In this document: in pieces, positions 33,835 to 42,917 of the stretch | How positions within the stretch are numbered: the first letter of the stretch is position 1 | How the letters are laid out: every line of letters begins with the position of its first letter | NCBI RefSeq assembly: GCF_900109355.1 | Contig: NZ_FOBF01000009.1 | Span: 124,001 to 188,000 of the forward strand | DNA from: Nonomuraea pusilla | GTDB lineage: Bacteria > Actinomycetota > Actinomycetes > Streptosporangiales > Streptosporangiaceae | Reading direction: 5' to 3' | Length of the DNA stretch: 64,000 nucleotides | The notes under the pieces: model-generated | Databases searched by the model: none | The model's input: only the letters and a program-made list of their open reading frames with translations | Told to the model about the DNA's origin: nothing | Translations under genes and position numbers: made by a program

Positions 33835-35466
33835 TCAGTCGCGGTCCCAGGCGTACGGGTCGACGTAGATGACGTGGCCGCCGCGGTCGTCGGACTCGTC
33901 CACGATGTCCTTGCGCGGCGGGCGCGGCCCCTCGGGGGCGACGGGGCGCGGGCGGGCCTGGGCCAGCGTCTCGGCCTCCGCCGAGGCGTGCTCGTCCTGC
34001 CAGTCGTCCCTGATGACGGGGATGGGCTGGGTGTCGGCCTCGGTGGCGTCCATCCAGTGGCCGGGCAGGGGGCGCGGGTCGGCCTCGGCCAGCCCCACCT
34101 TGCTCGCGGCCTTGGCGAGCGCGGCGCCCGCCTTGCGCACGGGCGCGGCGGCCTTGTCGAGCGGGACGCGGGCGCGGCGGTTGAGCAGCAGCAGGTTCGT
34201 CACCCCGGCGGAGATCCCGGCGGCCACGCCGACCTCCAGCGCCACGGACAGGGCCACCTCCCACGGCGACGGCCCGACGGTCGCGAGCCTGCCGCCGCCG
34301 ATCGGGCCGCCCGACAGGGCCGCGAGCCCGCCCCAGACCAGGCCGGTGACGACGCCGGTGAGGAACCCCCAGAGCGGGGCGGCCTCGTACGACGGCGAGG
34401 GCGAGATGCGCGCCACCATCACTCCGGCCACGGCCCCCGCGGCGAACGGCAGCGCGACCACGGCCATCATCCAGGCGGGCACGGTGCCGCTCTCGGGGAG
34501 CGCCCCCAGCAGCGGCAGGCTCGGCACGGTGCCGAGCTCGACGCCCGTGGGCGCGACCAGCGTGTCGGCCCCGATCGCGAAACCGGGACCGGCGATGTAC
34601 GACGACGCCCAGATGACGGCGTTCAGCAGGTAGAGGAGCTGGAGCAGCACCAGCAGGACGCCGCCGACGAACCCCGGCGACAGCACCGAGGACAGGTCCC
34701 TGACCTGCTGGAAGTTGATCACGACGGCGGCGAGCACCAGCCCGAACCCCATGACGAGCAGCAGCGCCGTCGCGACCGCCGTGCCGACGGTGAGGGCCCG
34801 CACCCGTTCCGGCAGCAGCCGCGGCATCGCCCGCCACGGCCCGATGGTGCGCGCGGTGGCCAGCGAGCCCGCGAGGAACGCGAGGGCGAAGTGGCTGATC
34901 AGCGCCTCACCGATGAAGGGCTGGGTGACGTCGTTGCGCGCGACGACCGCGATGAGGCCGGCGAGCAGCGCGTACGGCGCCGCCAGCGACACGCCGGCCT
35001 GCGCCACGAGCACGAGTTGCGCCCGGCGCCGGGCGTTGGCCTGCTCGCGGGGGCTGTTCTTGGGCAGCCGGGCGGGCAGCCTGAGCCGCAGGTCGGCGTC
35101 GCGCGCCATCCACCTGGCGGCCCGGTAGAGCAGCGCGGCGGGCAGGACCATCAGGCCGAGCGGCAGCAGCCCGACCCGTCCGCCGGGGATGGCGAAGCCG
35201 GCGTGGTGGGCGGCCAGCCAGAGCTGCGCGGCCGTGCGGAACACGCCGGGCAGGCCGGAGCCGAGCGCGCCGCGCGGCGCGGCCATCCAGCCGACGAGGG
35301 TGAGCGTGGTCAGCACCGCCAGGCCGACGCCGAGCGTGCAGGCGGCGGCCAGCATCCCCGACACCGGCAGTGGCCGGCGCGACTCGTCGTCGTCGCCGGA
35401 GACCCCGGGCAGCTTGCCGAGCACGGATCGGGGGGCTGTCCGCAGCTGGTCGAGAATCGCCGTCAC
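33835..35466 (-). CDS. DUF6350 polytopic membrane protein
   Basis: About 543 aa with roughly ten to twelve hydrophobic segments between residues 35 and 425 and a Pro/Glu/Asp-rich cytoplasmic C-terminus (DAWTATEADTQ-like region near 460, ending VDPYAWDRD). No catalytic motif; the family is actinobacterial and found near purNH and sucCD. Start uncertain: GTG 35464-35466 (MTAILDQLR) is preferred, TTG 35482-35484 is the upstream alternative with GGGAAAG before it. Confidence 0.82.
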   Translation of the reverse strand: MTAILDQLRTAPRSVLGKLPGVSGDDDESRRPLPVSGMLAAACTLGVGLAVLTTLTLVGWMAAPRGALGSGLPGVFRTAAQLWLAAHHAGFAIPGGRVGLLPLGLMVLPAALLYRAARWMARDADLRLRLPARLPKNSPREQANARRRAQLVLVAQAGVSLAAPYALLAGLIAVVARNDVTQPFIGEALISHFALAFLAGSLATARTIGPWRAMPRLLPERVRALTVGTAVATALLLVMGFGLVLAAVVINFQQVRDLSSVLSPGFVGGVLLVLLQLLYLLNAVIWASSYIAGPGFAIGADTLVAPTGVELGTVPSLPLLGALPESGTVPAWMMAVVALPFAAGAVAGVMVARISPSPSYEAAPLWGFLTGVVTGLVWGGLAALSGGPIGGGRLATVGPSPWEVALSVALEVGVAAGISAGVTNLLLLNRRARVPLDKAAAPVRKAGAALAKAASKVGLAEADPRPLPGHWMDATEADTQPIPVIRDDWQDEHASAEAETLAQARPRPVAPEGPRPPRKDIVDESDDRGGHVIYVDPYAWDRD

Positions 35467-35579
35467 AGTAGGCGATTTTCTCAAGCTTTCCCGACTGCTG
35501 CTTGGTTGACGCGCCGCCCCTGCCTACTTTGTCGGGACCCGTACGGGAGCGGCCCCATACCGCGGCACGGCGGAACGCG

Positions 35580-35617
35580 AGGAGCCCCGCGCCGGACGAT
35601 CCCGGCGCGGGGCTCCT
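35580..35617. terminator. 16-bp stem terminator after sucCD
   Basis: Perfect arms AGGAGCCCCGCGCCGG and CCGGCGCGGGGCTCCT with a 6-nt loop, 46 nt past the sucD stop. It separates the sucCD operon from the DUF6350 gene. No long T-run; on the plus strand TTCG follows. Confidence 0.88.
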
Positions 35618-35662
35618 TCGATCGCGTGAGGGGCCGCCGCCGCGGCCCCCGCTCACGGTGTC

Positions 35663-36538
35663 TCAGCGCGACTGCATGATCTCGCGCATGAGGCGGGCCG
35701 TCTCGGAGGGGGTCTTGCCGACGCGGACGCCGACCTTCTCCAGGGCCTCCTTCTTGGCCTGCGCCGTGCCGGCGGAGCCGGACACGATGGCGCCGGCGTG
35801 GCCCATCGTCTTGCCCTCGGGGGCGGTGAAGCCGGCCACGTAGGCCACCACCGGCTTGGTGACGTGCTGCTCGATGTAGGCGGCGGCCCGCTCCTCGGCG
35901 TCGCCGCCGATCTCACCGATCATCACGATGGCGTCGGTGTCGGGGTCGTCCTGGAACGCCTGGAGCGCGTCGATGTGGGTGGTGCCGATGACCGGGTCGC
36001 CGCCGATGCCGACAGCGGTGGTGAAGCCGATGTCGCGCAGCTCGTACATGAGCTGGTAGGTGAGGGTGCCGGACTTCGAGACCAGGCCGATGCGGCCCTT
36101 GGTGGTGATGTCGGCGGGGATGATGCCGGCGTTGGAGGCGCCGGGCGAGGCGATGCCGGGGCAGTTGGGGCCGATGATCCTGGTCTTGTTGCCCTTGGCG
36201 GTGGCGTACGCCCAGAACTCGGTGGAGTCGTGGACGGGCACGCCCTCGGTGATGACGACGCAGAGGGGGATCTCGGCGTCGATGGCCTCCTTGACGGCGG
36301 CCTTGGTGGCGGCCGGGGGCACGAAGACGACCGACACGTCGGCGCCGGTCTGCTCCATGGCCTCCTTGACGGTGCCGAACACCGGCAGGCCCTCGTGCGT
36401 GATGCCGGCCTTGCGGGCGTTGACGCCGCCCACGACCTTCGCGCCGGAGGCGAGCATGCGGCGGGTGTGCTTGGTGCCCTCCGCGCCGGTCATGCCCTGA
36501 ACGATGATCTTGCTGTTCTCGGTCAGCCAGATAGCCAT
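35663..36538 (-). CDS. sucD: Succinate-CoA ligase (ADP/GDP-forming) alpha subunit
   Basis: Forms the SucCD complex making succinate and NTP from succinyl-CoA. 291 aa. CoA-binding Rossmann part: KIIVQGMTGAEGTKHTRRML; IGPNCPGIASPG and SKSGTLTYQL follow. The phosphohistidine is in GKTMGHAGAIVSG near residue 245. It begins 3 nt after sucC ends. Confidence 0.97.
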   Translation of the reverse strand: MAIWLTENSKIIVQGMTGAEGTKHTRRMLASGAKVVGGVNARKAGITHEGLPVFGTVKEAMEQTGADVSVVFVPPAATKAAVKEAIDAEIPLCVVITEGVPVHDSTEFWAYATAKGNKTRIIGPNCPGIASPGASNAGIIPADITTKGRIGLVSKSGTLTYQLMYELRDIGFTTAVGIGGDPVIGTTHIDALQAFQDDPDTDAIVMIGEIGGDAEERAAAYIEQHVTKPVVAYVAGFTAPEGKTMGHAGAIVSGSAGTAQAKKEALEKVGVRVGKTPSETARLMREIMQSR

Positions 36539-36541
36539 GTC

Positions 36542-37723
36542 TCACGCACCTACCGCAGCGAGCTCGGCGGCCCGCTTGGCCGCGTCGTCCATCGTGTCTA
36601 CCAGCTCGACGCGCGGGAGCGCGGCGTCGGCGAGGATCTGCCGCCCGAGCTGGGCGTTGTTGCCGTCGAGACGGACCACCAGCGGGTGGGTGACGGCCTC
36701 GCCGCGGCTCTCCAGCAGCTTGAACGCCGCCACGATGCCGTTGGCCACGGCGTCGCAGGCGGTGATGCCGCCGAAGACGTTCACGAAGATCGACTTCACG
36801 CTGGGGTCGGACATGATGATCTCCAGGCCCGCCGCCATGACCTCGGCGGACGCGCCGCCGCCGATGTCGAGGAAGTTGGCCGGGGACGGCTTGCCCGGGA
36901 ACGACTCGCCCGCGTAGGCCACCACGTCGAGCGTGGACATGACCAGGCCGGCGCCGTTGCCGATGATGCCGACGTCGCCGTCGAGCTTGACGTAGTTGAG
37001 GTCCTTCTCCTTGGCCTTGGCCTCAAGAGGGTCCTCGGCGGCCTTGTCGGCGTACGCCTCGTGCTCCGGCTGCCGGAAGGAGGCGTTGTCGTCGAGGGTG
37101 ACCTTGCCGTCGAGGGCCTTCACCTGGCCGTCGGCCGACAGGATCATCGGGTTGACCTCGACGAGCGTGGCGTCCTCGTCGACGAAGCAGCACCAGAGCT
37201 TCTCGATGAGCTCGGCCGCGCCGTCGAGCGCCTTCTCGGGCAGGCCGCCGGCGACCGCGATCTCGCGGGCCTTGTCGCGGTCGATGCCGGTGAGGGCCGA
37301 GACGGGGACCTTGGCCACCTTCTCGGGAGTGCTGTGGGCGACCTCTTCGATGTCCATGCCGCCCGCGGCGGAGCAGATCGCGAGGAACGTACGGTTGGCG
37401 CGGTCGAGCAGGAACGAGAAGTAGTACTCCTCGGCGATCGCGCTGGCCTCCTCCACGAGCACCTTGTGCACCGTGTGGCCCTTGATGTCCATGCCCAGGA
37501 TGGCGTTGGCCTTCTCGACGGCGTCGGCGGCGTCGTCGGCCACCTTCACGCCGCCGGCCTTGCCGCGGCCTCCGGTCTTGACCTGGGCCTTGACGACGAC
37601 GCGGCCGGTCAGTTCCTCGGCGGCCGCGCGCACCTCCTCCACGGTGTGGGCGACGATGCCGCGTGGCACCGGGATGCCGTAGTCCGCGAAGAGCTCCTTC
37701 GCCTGATGTTCGAACAGGTCCAC
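36542..37723 (-). CDS. sucC: Succinate-CoA ligase beta subunit
   Basis: 393 aa with an ATP-grasp domain (VVKAQVKTGGRGKAGGVKVA near residue 45) and C-terminal CoA-ligase domain (NFLDIGGGASAEVM, VFGGITACDAVANGIV). The N-terminal MDLFEHQAKELFADYGIPVP is canonical. GTG start with AAGGA about 9 nt upstream. First gene of sucCD. Confidence 0.97.
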   Translation of the reverse strand: MDLFEHQAKELFADYGIPVPRGIVAHTVEEVRAAAEELTGRVVVKAQVKTGGRGKAGGVKVADDAADAVEKANAILGMDIKGHTVHKVLVEEASAIAEEYYFSFLLDRANRTFLAICSAAGGMDIEEVAHSTPEKVAKVPVSALTGIDRDKAREIAVAGGLPEKALDGAAELIEKLWCCFVDEDATLVEVNPMILSADGQVKALDGKVTLDDNASFRQPEHEAYADKAAEDPLEAKAKEKDLNYVKLDGDVGIIGNGAGLVMSTLDVVAYAGESFPGKPSPANFLDIGGGASAEVMAAGLEIIMSDPSVKSIFVNVFGGITACDAVANGIVAAFKLLESRGEAVTHPLVVRLDGNNAQLGRQILADAALPRVELVDTMDDAAKRAAELAAVGA

Positions 37724-38004
37724 GAGGGTCCGTCCTTGCGTTGTCCGACTGATGTTCGACGACCCGGGCCACCCCGTGCGTGCCGGGCGTTTCCGCCAGT
37801 GAAGCCTAGCCCCAAGCTTGACCTGCCCTGGTCATCGGGTGGAGGTTCGGCCCCACTGTGACGGTGATCTCACGTCCTGGAGATGACTTCTGCACGAAAA
37901 ATGCACCGATTTACCGACATAACACCTGACGCGCGATATATGGTCGTGATCTTGAATTGGCAGGCTTCCTGCTCCCCTCCAAAATCCCTCCAAAAAGGAA
38001 GCGT
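37724..38004. other. Divergent promoter region between sucC and a secreted-protein gene
   Basis: 281 nt. The half next to the plus-strand gene (37890-38004) is AT-rich for this genome and must hold its promoter; AAAAAGGAA before 38005 is its ribosome site. On the minus strand TAGGCT (about 37803-37808) is a possible -10 for sucC. I cannot assign a convincing -35 for either. Confidence 0.5.
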
Positions 38005-38814
38005 ATGAAGCGAATCATCGCGGGACTGGCGCTGACGACCGCCGCCGCGCTCGCGACCGCGGCACCGGCGCAGGCCGCGCCCGCGGACCCGGTGAAGGCG
38101 CTCAAGAAGCAGTTCTCCGCCGGGCACGGGGTCAGGGTCTCGGAGACCTCGCGCACCTCGATGAAGGGCGAGAGCATGGCGACCACGAAGACCAGCGCCA
38201 CGCTGGCCTTCGGCGCGAAGGGCGTGGTGGCCTCCGACATCAGGAACCACTCGTCCAAGAAGGACTCCTTCGCGTCGATCTTCGCCCCCGAGCGCATGGT
38301 CACGGTGGGCGGCTTCCAGTACGCCAAGGGCGGCCTGTTCAGCGAGGATCTGCCCGAGGGCAAGAAGTGGGTCCGCTACCCCGGCGGCGAGCCCAGCGGC
38401 ACCTACAACCAGGTCCTCGACATCTTCCGCCCGAAGGTGCTCGACGCCCTGGTGACGCGCGCCAAGACCGCCAAGGGCGGCACGTACAGCGGCGTGATCT
38501 CCTACAAGGACATCGCCAAGCTCTACGGGCAGAAGCCGGACAAGCTCCTCGGGAAGATCGAGGTCAAGTACGCCCTGGGCGTGAACGCCAAGGGCCTGGT
38601 CACCAGGCTCACGACCGACTGGGCGCTGGACTTCGGCGTGCTCGGCAAGGTGCGCTCGCAGACCGAGACCCGTTACACCGGCTGGGGCTCGAAGGTGACG
38701 GTCAAGGCTCCGCCGAAGAGCGAGTGGATCGACATCGCGGAACTCGGCCCCGACGCCGAGGTGCCGAAGGAGATCCCGGACAACTCCATCAACTCGCTCG
38801 GCACGGTCAAGTAG
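38005..38814 (+). CDS. Secreted protein of unknown function
   Basis: 269 aa with a Sec signal peptide (MKRIIAGLALTTAAALATAA, cut after PAQA). The mature part has no cysteine and looks like a beta-rich LolA/LppX-like fold: repeated strands such as VRVSETSRTSMKGESM, MVTVGGFQYAKGGLFSE, TTDWALDFGVLGKVRS. That fold carries lipophilic molecules in related proteins; here it is inference. Start chosen for the strong AAAAAGGAA site rather than the in-frame start at 37957. A terminator follows. Confidence 0.82.
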   Translation: MKRIIAGLALTTAAALATAAPAQAAPADPVKALKKQFSAGHGVRVSETSRTSMKGESMATTKTSATLAFGAKGVVASDIRNHSSKKDSFASIFAPERMVTVGGFQYAKGGLFSEDLPEGKKWVRYPGGEPSGTYNQVLDIFRPKVLDALVTRAKTAKGGTYSGVISYKDIAKLYGQKPDKLLGKIEVKYALGVNAKGLVTRLTTDWALDFGVLGKVRSQTETRYTGWGSKVTVKAPPKSEWIDIAELGPDAEVPKEIPDNSINSLGTVK

Positions 38815-38819
38815 CCGCC

Positions 38820-38846
38820 CGGCCCCTCCCCGCGTGGGAGGGGCCG
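38820..38846 (+). terminator. Hairpin terminator after the secreted protein
   Basis: 11-bp perfect stem (CGGCCCCTCCC / GGGAGGGGCCG) with loop CGCGT, starting 6 nt after the stop codon. No T-tract. Confidence 0.82.
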
Positions 38847-38917
38847 TACGGCCGCCTGTCCTGGCACGTTCCAAAGGCCCGGGGTTTATTGGCCCCGTTC
38901 GTGGGACATTTCCAGAT

Positions 38918-40384
38918 ATGGGCAGAGACGTACCCGCGACCGTCTTCAGCAGGGAAGACCGCCGTCGCTACCGCGAGAAAGTGCGGCAGTGCCTCGACGT
39001 CTTCGCCCAGATGCTGCGCGAGTCCCGCTTCGAGGTGGAACGGCCGCTCGCCGGGCTGGAGATCGAGCTCAACATCGTGGACGACCGCGGCGAGGCCGCC
39101 ATGTGCAACGCGGCCGTCCTGTCCGCCATCCGCCGCCCCGACTGGGCAACCGAGCTCGGCCAGTTCAACATCGAGATCAACATCACACCCCAGGATCTCG
39201 GCGACGACGGCGCGCTCCGGCTGGAGAACGACGTCCGCGCCAGGCTGAACCACGCCGAGGAGCACGCCCGCTCCCAGGGCGGCCACCTCGTCATGGTCGG
39301 CATCCTGCCGACGCTGCGCGAGCGGGACGTCGTCGAGGGCACGCTGTCGGCCAACCCGCGCTACCGCATGCTCAACGAGCAGATCTTCGCGGCCCGCGGC
39401 GAGGACCTGCACCTGTGCGTCGAGGGCGTCGAACGCCTCGACACGCGGGCCGCCAGCATCGCGCCGGAGGCCGCCTGCACCAGCCTCCAGCTGCACCTGC
39501 AGGTCAGCCCGGAGACGTTCGCCGCGCACTGGAACGCCGCGCAGGCCATCGCGGGCCCGCAGGTCGCCGTCGCCGCCAACTCGCCGTACCTGTTCGGCAA
39601 GGAACTGCACCGCGAGACCAGGATCACCCTGTTCGAGCAGGCCACCGACACCCGGCCCACCGAGCTGAAGCGGCAGGGCGTGCGACCGCGCGTCTGGTTC
39701 GGCGAGCGGTGGATCACCAGCGTCTTCGACCTGTTCGAGGAGAACGTCGCCTACTACCCCCCGCTGCTGCCCCTCTGCGACGAGGAGGACCCCCGCAAGG
39801 AGCTGGAGCAGGGCCGCGTCCCGCAGCTGCACGAGCTCACCCTGCACAACGGCACGATCTACCGCTGGAACCGGCCGGTGTACGCGGTGGTGGACGGCAG
39901 GCCGCACCTGCGGGTGGAGAACCGGGTGCTGCCCGCCGGGCCGTCGGTGCTGGACGCCGCCGCCAACGCCGCCTTCTACTACGGGCTGATGCGCATCCTG
40001 CCGTACGTCGAGCGGCCCATCTGGTCGCGCATGTCGTTCCCCGCGGCCGAGGACAACCTGAGGGAGGCGGCCAGGCACGGGATCGACGCCCGGCTGTACT
40101 GGCCGGGGCTCGGCGAGGTGCCGGCGTCCGAACTGGTCCTGCGCCGCCTGCTGCCCCTCGCCTACGAGGGGCTGGCGGGCTGGGGCGTGGACCCGCGGGT
40201 CGCCGACCGCCTGCTCGGCGTCATCGAGGGACGCTGCCTGGCCCAGCGCACCGGCGCCACCTGGCAGGTCGAGTCGGTACGCGCCCGCGGCGACCTCGAC
40301 AGGCACGAAGCGCTACGGGCCATGACCCTGGGGTACATCGAACGCATGCACACCAACGAACCCGTCCACACCTGGGACGTGTGA
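38918..40384 (+). CDS. Glutamate-cysteine ligase family protein (GCS2 type)
   Basis: 488-aa ATP-dependent ligase of the GCS2/YbdK-like group, expected to join glutamate to an amine such as cysteine. Signatures: AGLEIELNIVDDRGEAAMCN near residue 47, LGQFNIEINITPQDL, IAPEAACTSLQLHLQV, AVAANSPYLFGKELHRETRI, WITSVFDLFEENVAYYPPLL and RVENRVLPAGPSVLDA. Start MGRDVPAT. Actinomycetes use mycothiol, so the product may be a different gamma-glutamyl compound. Five nt separate it from the metallopeptidase gene. Confidence 0.85.
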   Translation: MGRDVPATVFSREDRRRYREKVRQCLDVFAQMLRESRFEVERPLAGLEIELNIVDDRGEAAMCNAAVLSAIRRPDWATELGQFNIEINITPQDLGDDGALRLENDVRARLNHAEEHARSQGGHLVMVGILPTLRERDVVEGTLSANPRYRMLNEQIFAARGEDLHLCVEGVERLDTRAASIAPEAACTSLQLHLQVSPETFAAHWNAAQAIAGPQVAVAANSPYLFGKELHRETRITLFEQATDTRPTELKRQGVRPRVWFGERWITSVFDLFEENVAYYPPLLPLCDEEDPRKELEQGRVPQLHELTLHNGTIYRWNRPVYAVVDGRPHLRVENRVLPAGPSVLDAAANAAFYYGLMRILPYVERPIWSRMSFPAAEDNLREAARHGIDARLYWPGLGEVPASELVLRRLLPLAYEGLAGWGVDPRVADRLLGVIEGRCLAQRTGATWQVESVRARGDLDRHEALRAMTLGYIERMHTNEPVHTWDV

Positions 40385-40388
40385 CCCC

Positions 40389-41036
40389 GTGCGCCGCCCC
40401 CTGCTCCCCCTGCTCGCCCTGCTCCTCGCCGCCCTGCTGGCGGCGGCCTGCGGCGGCGCCCCCGGGCCCTTCTCGCGCGACGCCGACGACTCCTTCGACG
40501 ACGACGTGCGGGACGCCCGCGCCCTCAGCGAGGAGTTCTGGAAGCAGGAGTTCAGCCGGTACGGCAGGACGTACCGGCCGATCACGGCCTTCATCCCCTA
40601 CACCGGGAAGGCCGGGCCGAGCTGCGGCGGCCAGAAGGCCGTGCCGGGCAACGCCTTCTACTGCCCGCTCGGCCACTTCGTCGCCTACGACCGCGCGTGG
40701 ATGGAGTCGCTGTGGAGCGAGATGGGCGACGGCTCCGTCTACGTGATCATCCCGCACGAGCTGGGGCACGCCGTGCAGGCGCAGCTCCGGACCGGCTTCG
40801 AGCTGAACGTCCAGATGGAGCTGCAGGCCGACTGCTACGCGGGCGGCACGCTGGCCGCCCTGGTGGGCTCGGGCGCGCTGCAGGCTCAGCCGGGCGACGA
40901 GGACGAGCTGCTGCTCAGCCTGGAGTCCGCGGGCGACCCCACCGACGACTGGCTGAACCCGGCCGCGCACGGCACCGCCGCGCAGCGCCAGCAGGCGTTC
41001 GCCAGGGGGTACGGCGGCGGCGTCGGCGCCTGCTGA
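40389..41036 (+). CDS. Neutral zinc metallopeptidase-like lipoprotein (YpfJ type)
   Basis: 215 aa. Lipoprotein signal with lipobox LAAAC (Cys near residue 18). Zinc motif HELGH in VIIPHELGHAVQAQL near residue 121, with the third ligand in ELQADCYAGG about 27 residues later, as in the putative neutral zinc metallopeptidase family. GTG start just after the ligase stop, so one operon. Substrate unknown. Confidence 0.88.
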   Translation: MRRPLLPLLALLLAALLAAACGGAPGPFSRDADDSFDDDVRDARALSEEFWKQEFSRYGRTYRPITAFIPYTGKAGPSCGGQKAVPGNAFYCPLGHFVAYDRAWMESLWSEMGDGSVYVIIPHELGHAVQAQLRTGFELNVQMELQADCYAGGTLAALVGSGALQAQPGDEDELLLSLESAGDPTDDWLNPAAHGTAAQRQQAFARGYGGGVGAC

Positions 41037-41090
41037 GGGTGTAGCCGCGGTTCACCCCGGAGGATGATGTGCGCGATCATGACCTGGCCG

Positions 41091-41096
41091 TACGGT
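41091..41096 (+). promoter_or_regulatory. -10 box of a leaderless WhiB gene
   Basis: TACGGT ends exactly 6 nt before the ATG at 41103, so the transcript should begin at the start codon. No good -35 is visible, which is common for leaderless actinobacterial promoters. Confidence 0.5.
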
Positions 41097-41102
41097 GGGT
41101 GC

Positions 41103-41360
41103 ATGCCACTGGAGCAGATCGGCTGGCTGCGCCGGGGTGCGTGCAGATCCAGCGACCCCGACCTCTTCTTCCCCCTCGCCTCCTCCCCCGTGCAGGAGGC
41201 CAGGGCCAAGGCCGTGTGCGCGGGCTGCCAGGTGCTGGAGGAGTGCCGGGCGTACGCGCTGGGCGCGGGCGAGTCCGAAGGCATCTGGGGCGGCCTCACT
41301 CCCGAGGAGCGCCGCCGCAGCCGCTTCCCGGCGGGCTGGCGCAGCGCCGCCGCGACGTGA
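41103..41360 (+). CDS. WhiB-family iron-sulfur transcriptional regulator
   Basis: 85 aa. The four [4Fe-4S] cysteines are in RRGACRSSD, AVCAGCQVLEEC; DPDLFFP follows the first Cys and the G[VI]WGG turn appears as GIWGGLTPEERRR. WhiB proteins bind the primary sigma factor and respond to redox or NO. Start chosen at 41103 because of the -10 box 6 nt upstream; 41064, with an adjacent GGAGG, would add 13 residues including two more Cys and is less likely. Confidence 0.93.
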   Translation: MPLEQIGWLRRGACRSSDPDLFFPLASSPVQEARAKAVCAGCQVLEECRAYALGAGESEGIWGGLTPEERRRSRFPAGWRSAAAT

Positions 41361-41388
41361 CACCCGGTCCGGCCCGCGGACGTAGCCT
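41357..41388 (+). promoter_or_regulatory. Leaderless promoter of the CPBP protease gene
   Basis: GTGACA (41357-41362, overlapping the WhiB stop) and TAGCCT (41383-41388) form a -35/-10 pair with a 20-bp spacer. The -10 ends 6 nt before the GTG start at 41395, so no leader remains. Confidence 0.5.
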
Positions 41389-41394
41389 GCAAGG

Positions 41395-42138
41395 GTGCTG
41401 ATCCGCTCGGCGGCCGTCCTCCTCGCGGCCAACGTCCTGAACAACAGGGTGGCCCCCCGGCTGGCCCCCCTCACCTCCGCCGCCGCCACGGCGGCCCTCG
41501 TCGCGATGGCGCGCCGGTCGGGGGTGTCGTGGCGGGAGCTGGGGTTCGAGCGCGGCAGGCGCGGCGCGCTGATCGGGGGCACGCTGGCAGGCGCCGTGGC
41601 CGTCGCGTACACGGCGGGGGTGGCGCTGCCGCGTACCAGGCCGCTCTTCCACGACGAGCGGGCGCTGTCGCTGTCGGGCGCCCGGGTGCTGGAGGAGGCG
41701 CTCCTGCAGGTGCCGCTCGGCACGGTGCTGCTGGAGGAGGTCGGCTTCCGCGGCGCGCTGCACGCCATGGTGCGGCGGCGGAGCGGCGCGGCGGCGGCCA
41801 CGGCCGTGTCGTCGGCGCTGTTCGGCCTGTGGCACGTCCTCCCGGCCGTCGACATGGCGCGCGCCAACCCGGCGCTCGGCGCGCTGACCGCGGGCGAGAC
41901 GCCGAACCACCTCGACACGGCCAGGGTGGTGGCGGGCAGCGTCGTCTCCACGGCGGCGGCGGGCGTGCTGTTCTGCGAGCTGCGCCGCCGCGGCGGCCTG
42001 CTGGCCCCGGCCCTGCTGCACCTGGCCACGAACTCGCTCGGCTACCTGTTCGCCCGCGTGGCCGCCCGCCTGCCCCCGGCCGAGACCGCCGGGCGCGGGC
42101 CTCAGGCCGTCGGCACCACCTGGAACGCCTCCGCGTAG
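41395..42138 (+). CDS. CPBP-family intramembrane metalloprotease
   Basis: 247-aa polytopic membrane protein of the CAAX-protease/bacteriocin-processing family. The conserved motifs are EEVGFRGAL (EExxxR) near residue 115, FGLWHVLP with the metal histidine near residue 143, and HLATNSLGYL near residue 205. GTG start without ribosome site. Its last 37 nt overlap the 3' end of the opposing deacetylase gene. Confidence 0.9.
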   Translation: MLIRSAAVLLAANVLNNRVAPRLAPLTSAAATAALVAMARRSGVSWRELGFERGRRGALIGGTLAGAVAVAYTAGVALPRTRPLFHDERALSLSGARVLEEALLQVPLGTVLLEEVGFRGALHAMVRRRSGAAAATAVSSALFGLWHVLPAVDMARANPALGALTAGETPNHLDTARVVAGSVVSTAAAGVLFCELRRRGGLLAPALLHLATNSLGYLFARVAARLPPAETAGRGPQAVGTTWNASA

Positions 42139-42821
42139 CGGCCCTCGCCGAACCCGGCCTGCTGGGCCCACGCGGCGAAGCGGCTCCTGACGAAGTCGGC
42201 GAACCCCTCCACGTGCGCCACCTGGCTGACGTGCGACTGGAGCGCGGCCAGCTTGCGGTCCATGGCGTCGGTGACGTCCACCCAGTGGTTCGGGGTCGAG
42301 CCGCCGTTCAGCCAGACCTCGCGCACCGTCCACGCCTCCAGGCCCTCCTGCTGGAGCAGCTCGGGGAAGGCGTACGGGTTGCGGGCGTCGGGGTAGACCG
42401 CGTCGAGCGCGGCGCCGCCCACGGCGCGGTGGTCGGGGTGGCTCGGCGCGACGAACTCGTAGTTGCGGTCGGGGTGGTGCGTGATGACGAGGTCGGGCCT
42501 GACCTGGCGGATCACCCTGGCGATGTCGCGCCGCAGATCCAGCGTCGGCACCACGGTCCCGTCGGCGTAGCCGAGGAAGCGCACGTCCGTCACCCCGACC
42601 GCCTTCGCGGCGGCGAGCTGCTCGGACCTGCGCAGCTCCGCCATGCCGGCGTGGTCGAGCTCGCGCTCGTTGCCGCCCGCGTCGCCGTCGGTGACCAGCA
42701 GGTACGTCACCTGCACTCCCCTGTCGGAGAACAGGGCGACGGACCCCGCCGCCGCGAAGTCCACGTCGTCGGGATGGGCCGTGACGACGAGCACCCGGTT
42801 GATCTCGCTCTCCACCAGCAT
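42102..42821 (-). CDS. PIG-L family zinc deacetylase
   Basis: 239 aa. LmbE/PIG-L fold: zinc motif VTAHPDDVDFAAAGS near residue 14 (AHPDD), downstream HPDRNYEFVAPSHPDHRAV with the third zinc histidine. Members deacetylate N-acetylglucosaminyl compounds such as GlcNAc-inositol (mycothiol) or antibiotic intermediates. Start MLVESE is preferred because GGGGAG lies 5 nt upstream; an ATG five codons earlier (42836) has none. The mycothiol enzyme MshB cannot be told apart by sight. Confidence 0.9.
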   Translation of the reverse strand: MLVESEINRVLVVTAHPDDVDFAAAGSVALFSDRGVQVTYLLVTDGDAGGNERELDHAGMAELRRSEQLAAAKAVGVTDVRFLGYADGTVVPTLDLRRDIARVIRQVRPDLVITHHPDRNYEFVAPSHPDHRAVGGAALDAVYPDARNPYAFPELLQQEGLEAWTVREVWLNGGSTPNHWVDVTDAMDRKLAALQSHVSQVAHVEGFADFVRSRFAAWAQQAGFGEGRYAEAFQVVPTA

Positions 42822-42905
42822 GCTCTCCCCTTTCATGACCTTTGTCCGAGGACAACCGGCCGCCCGCCGATCTCATTCCGGGCGCCGTTTGTCGGTGGGG
42901 CGTCT

Positions 42906-42911
42906 TAACCT
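42906..42911 (+). promoter_or_regulatory. -10 box of leaderless pcrA
   Basis: TAACCT ends 6 nt before the GTG at 42918; AAGGGG follows immediately but is too close to the start to act as a ribosome site. Leaderless translation is inferred. Confidence 0.5.
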
Positions 42912-42917
42912 AAGGGG

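Noticed and set aside
38834..38917. Upstream extension of the glutamate-cysteine ligase-like gene
   Set aside because: It would start inside the terminator hairpin of the preceding gene; MGRDVPAT at 38918 fits the family length.
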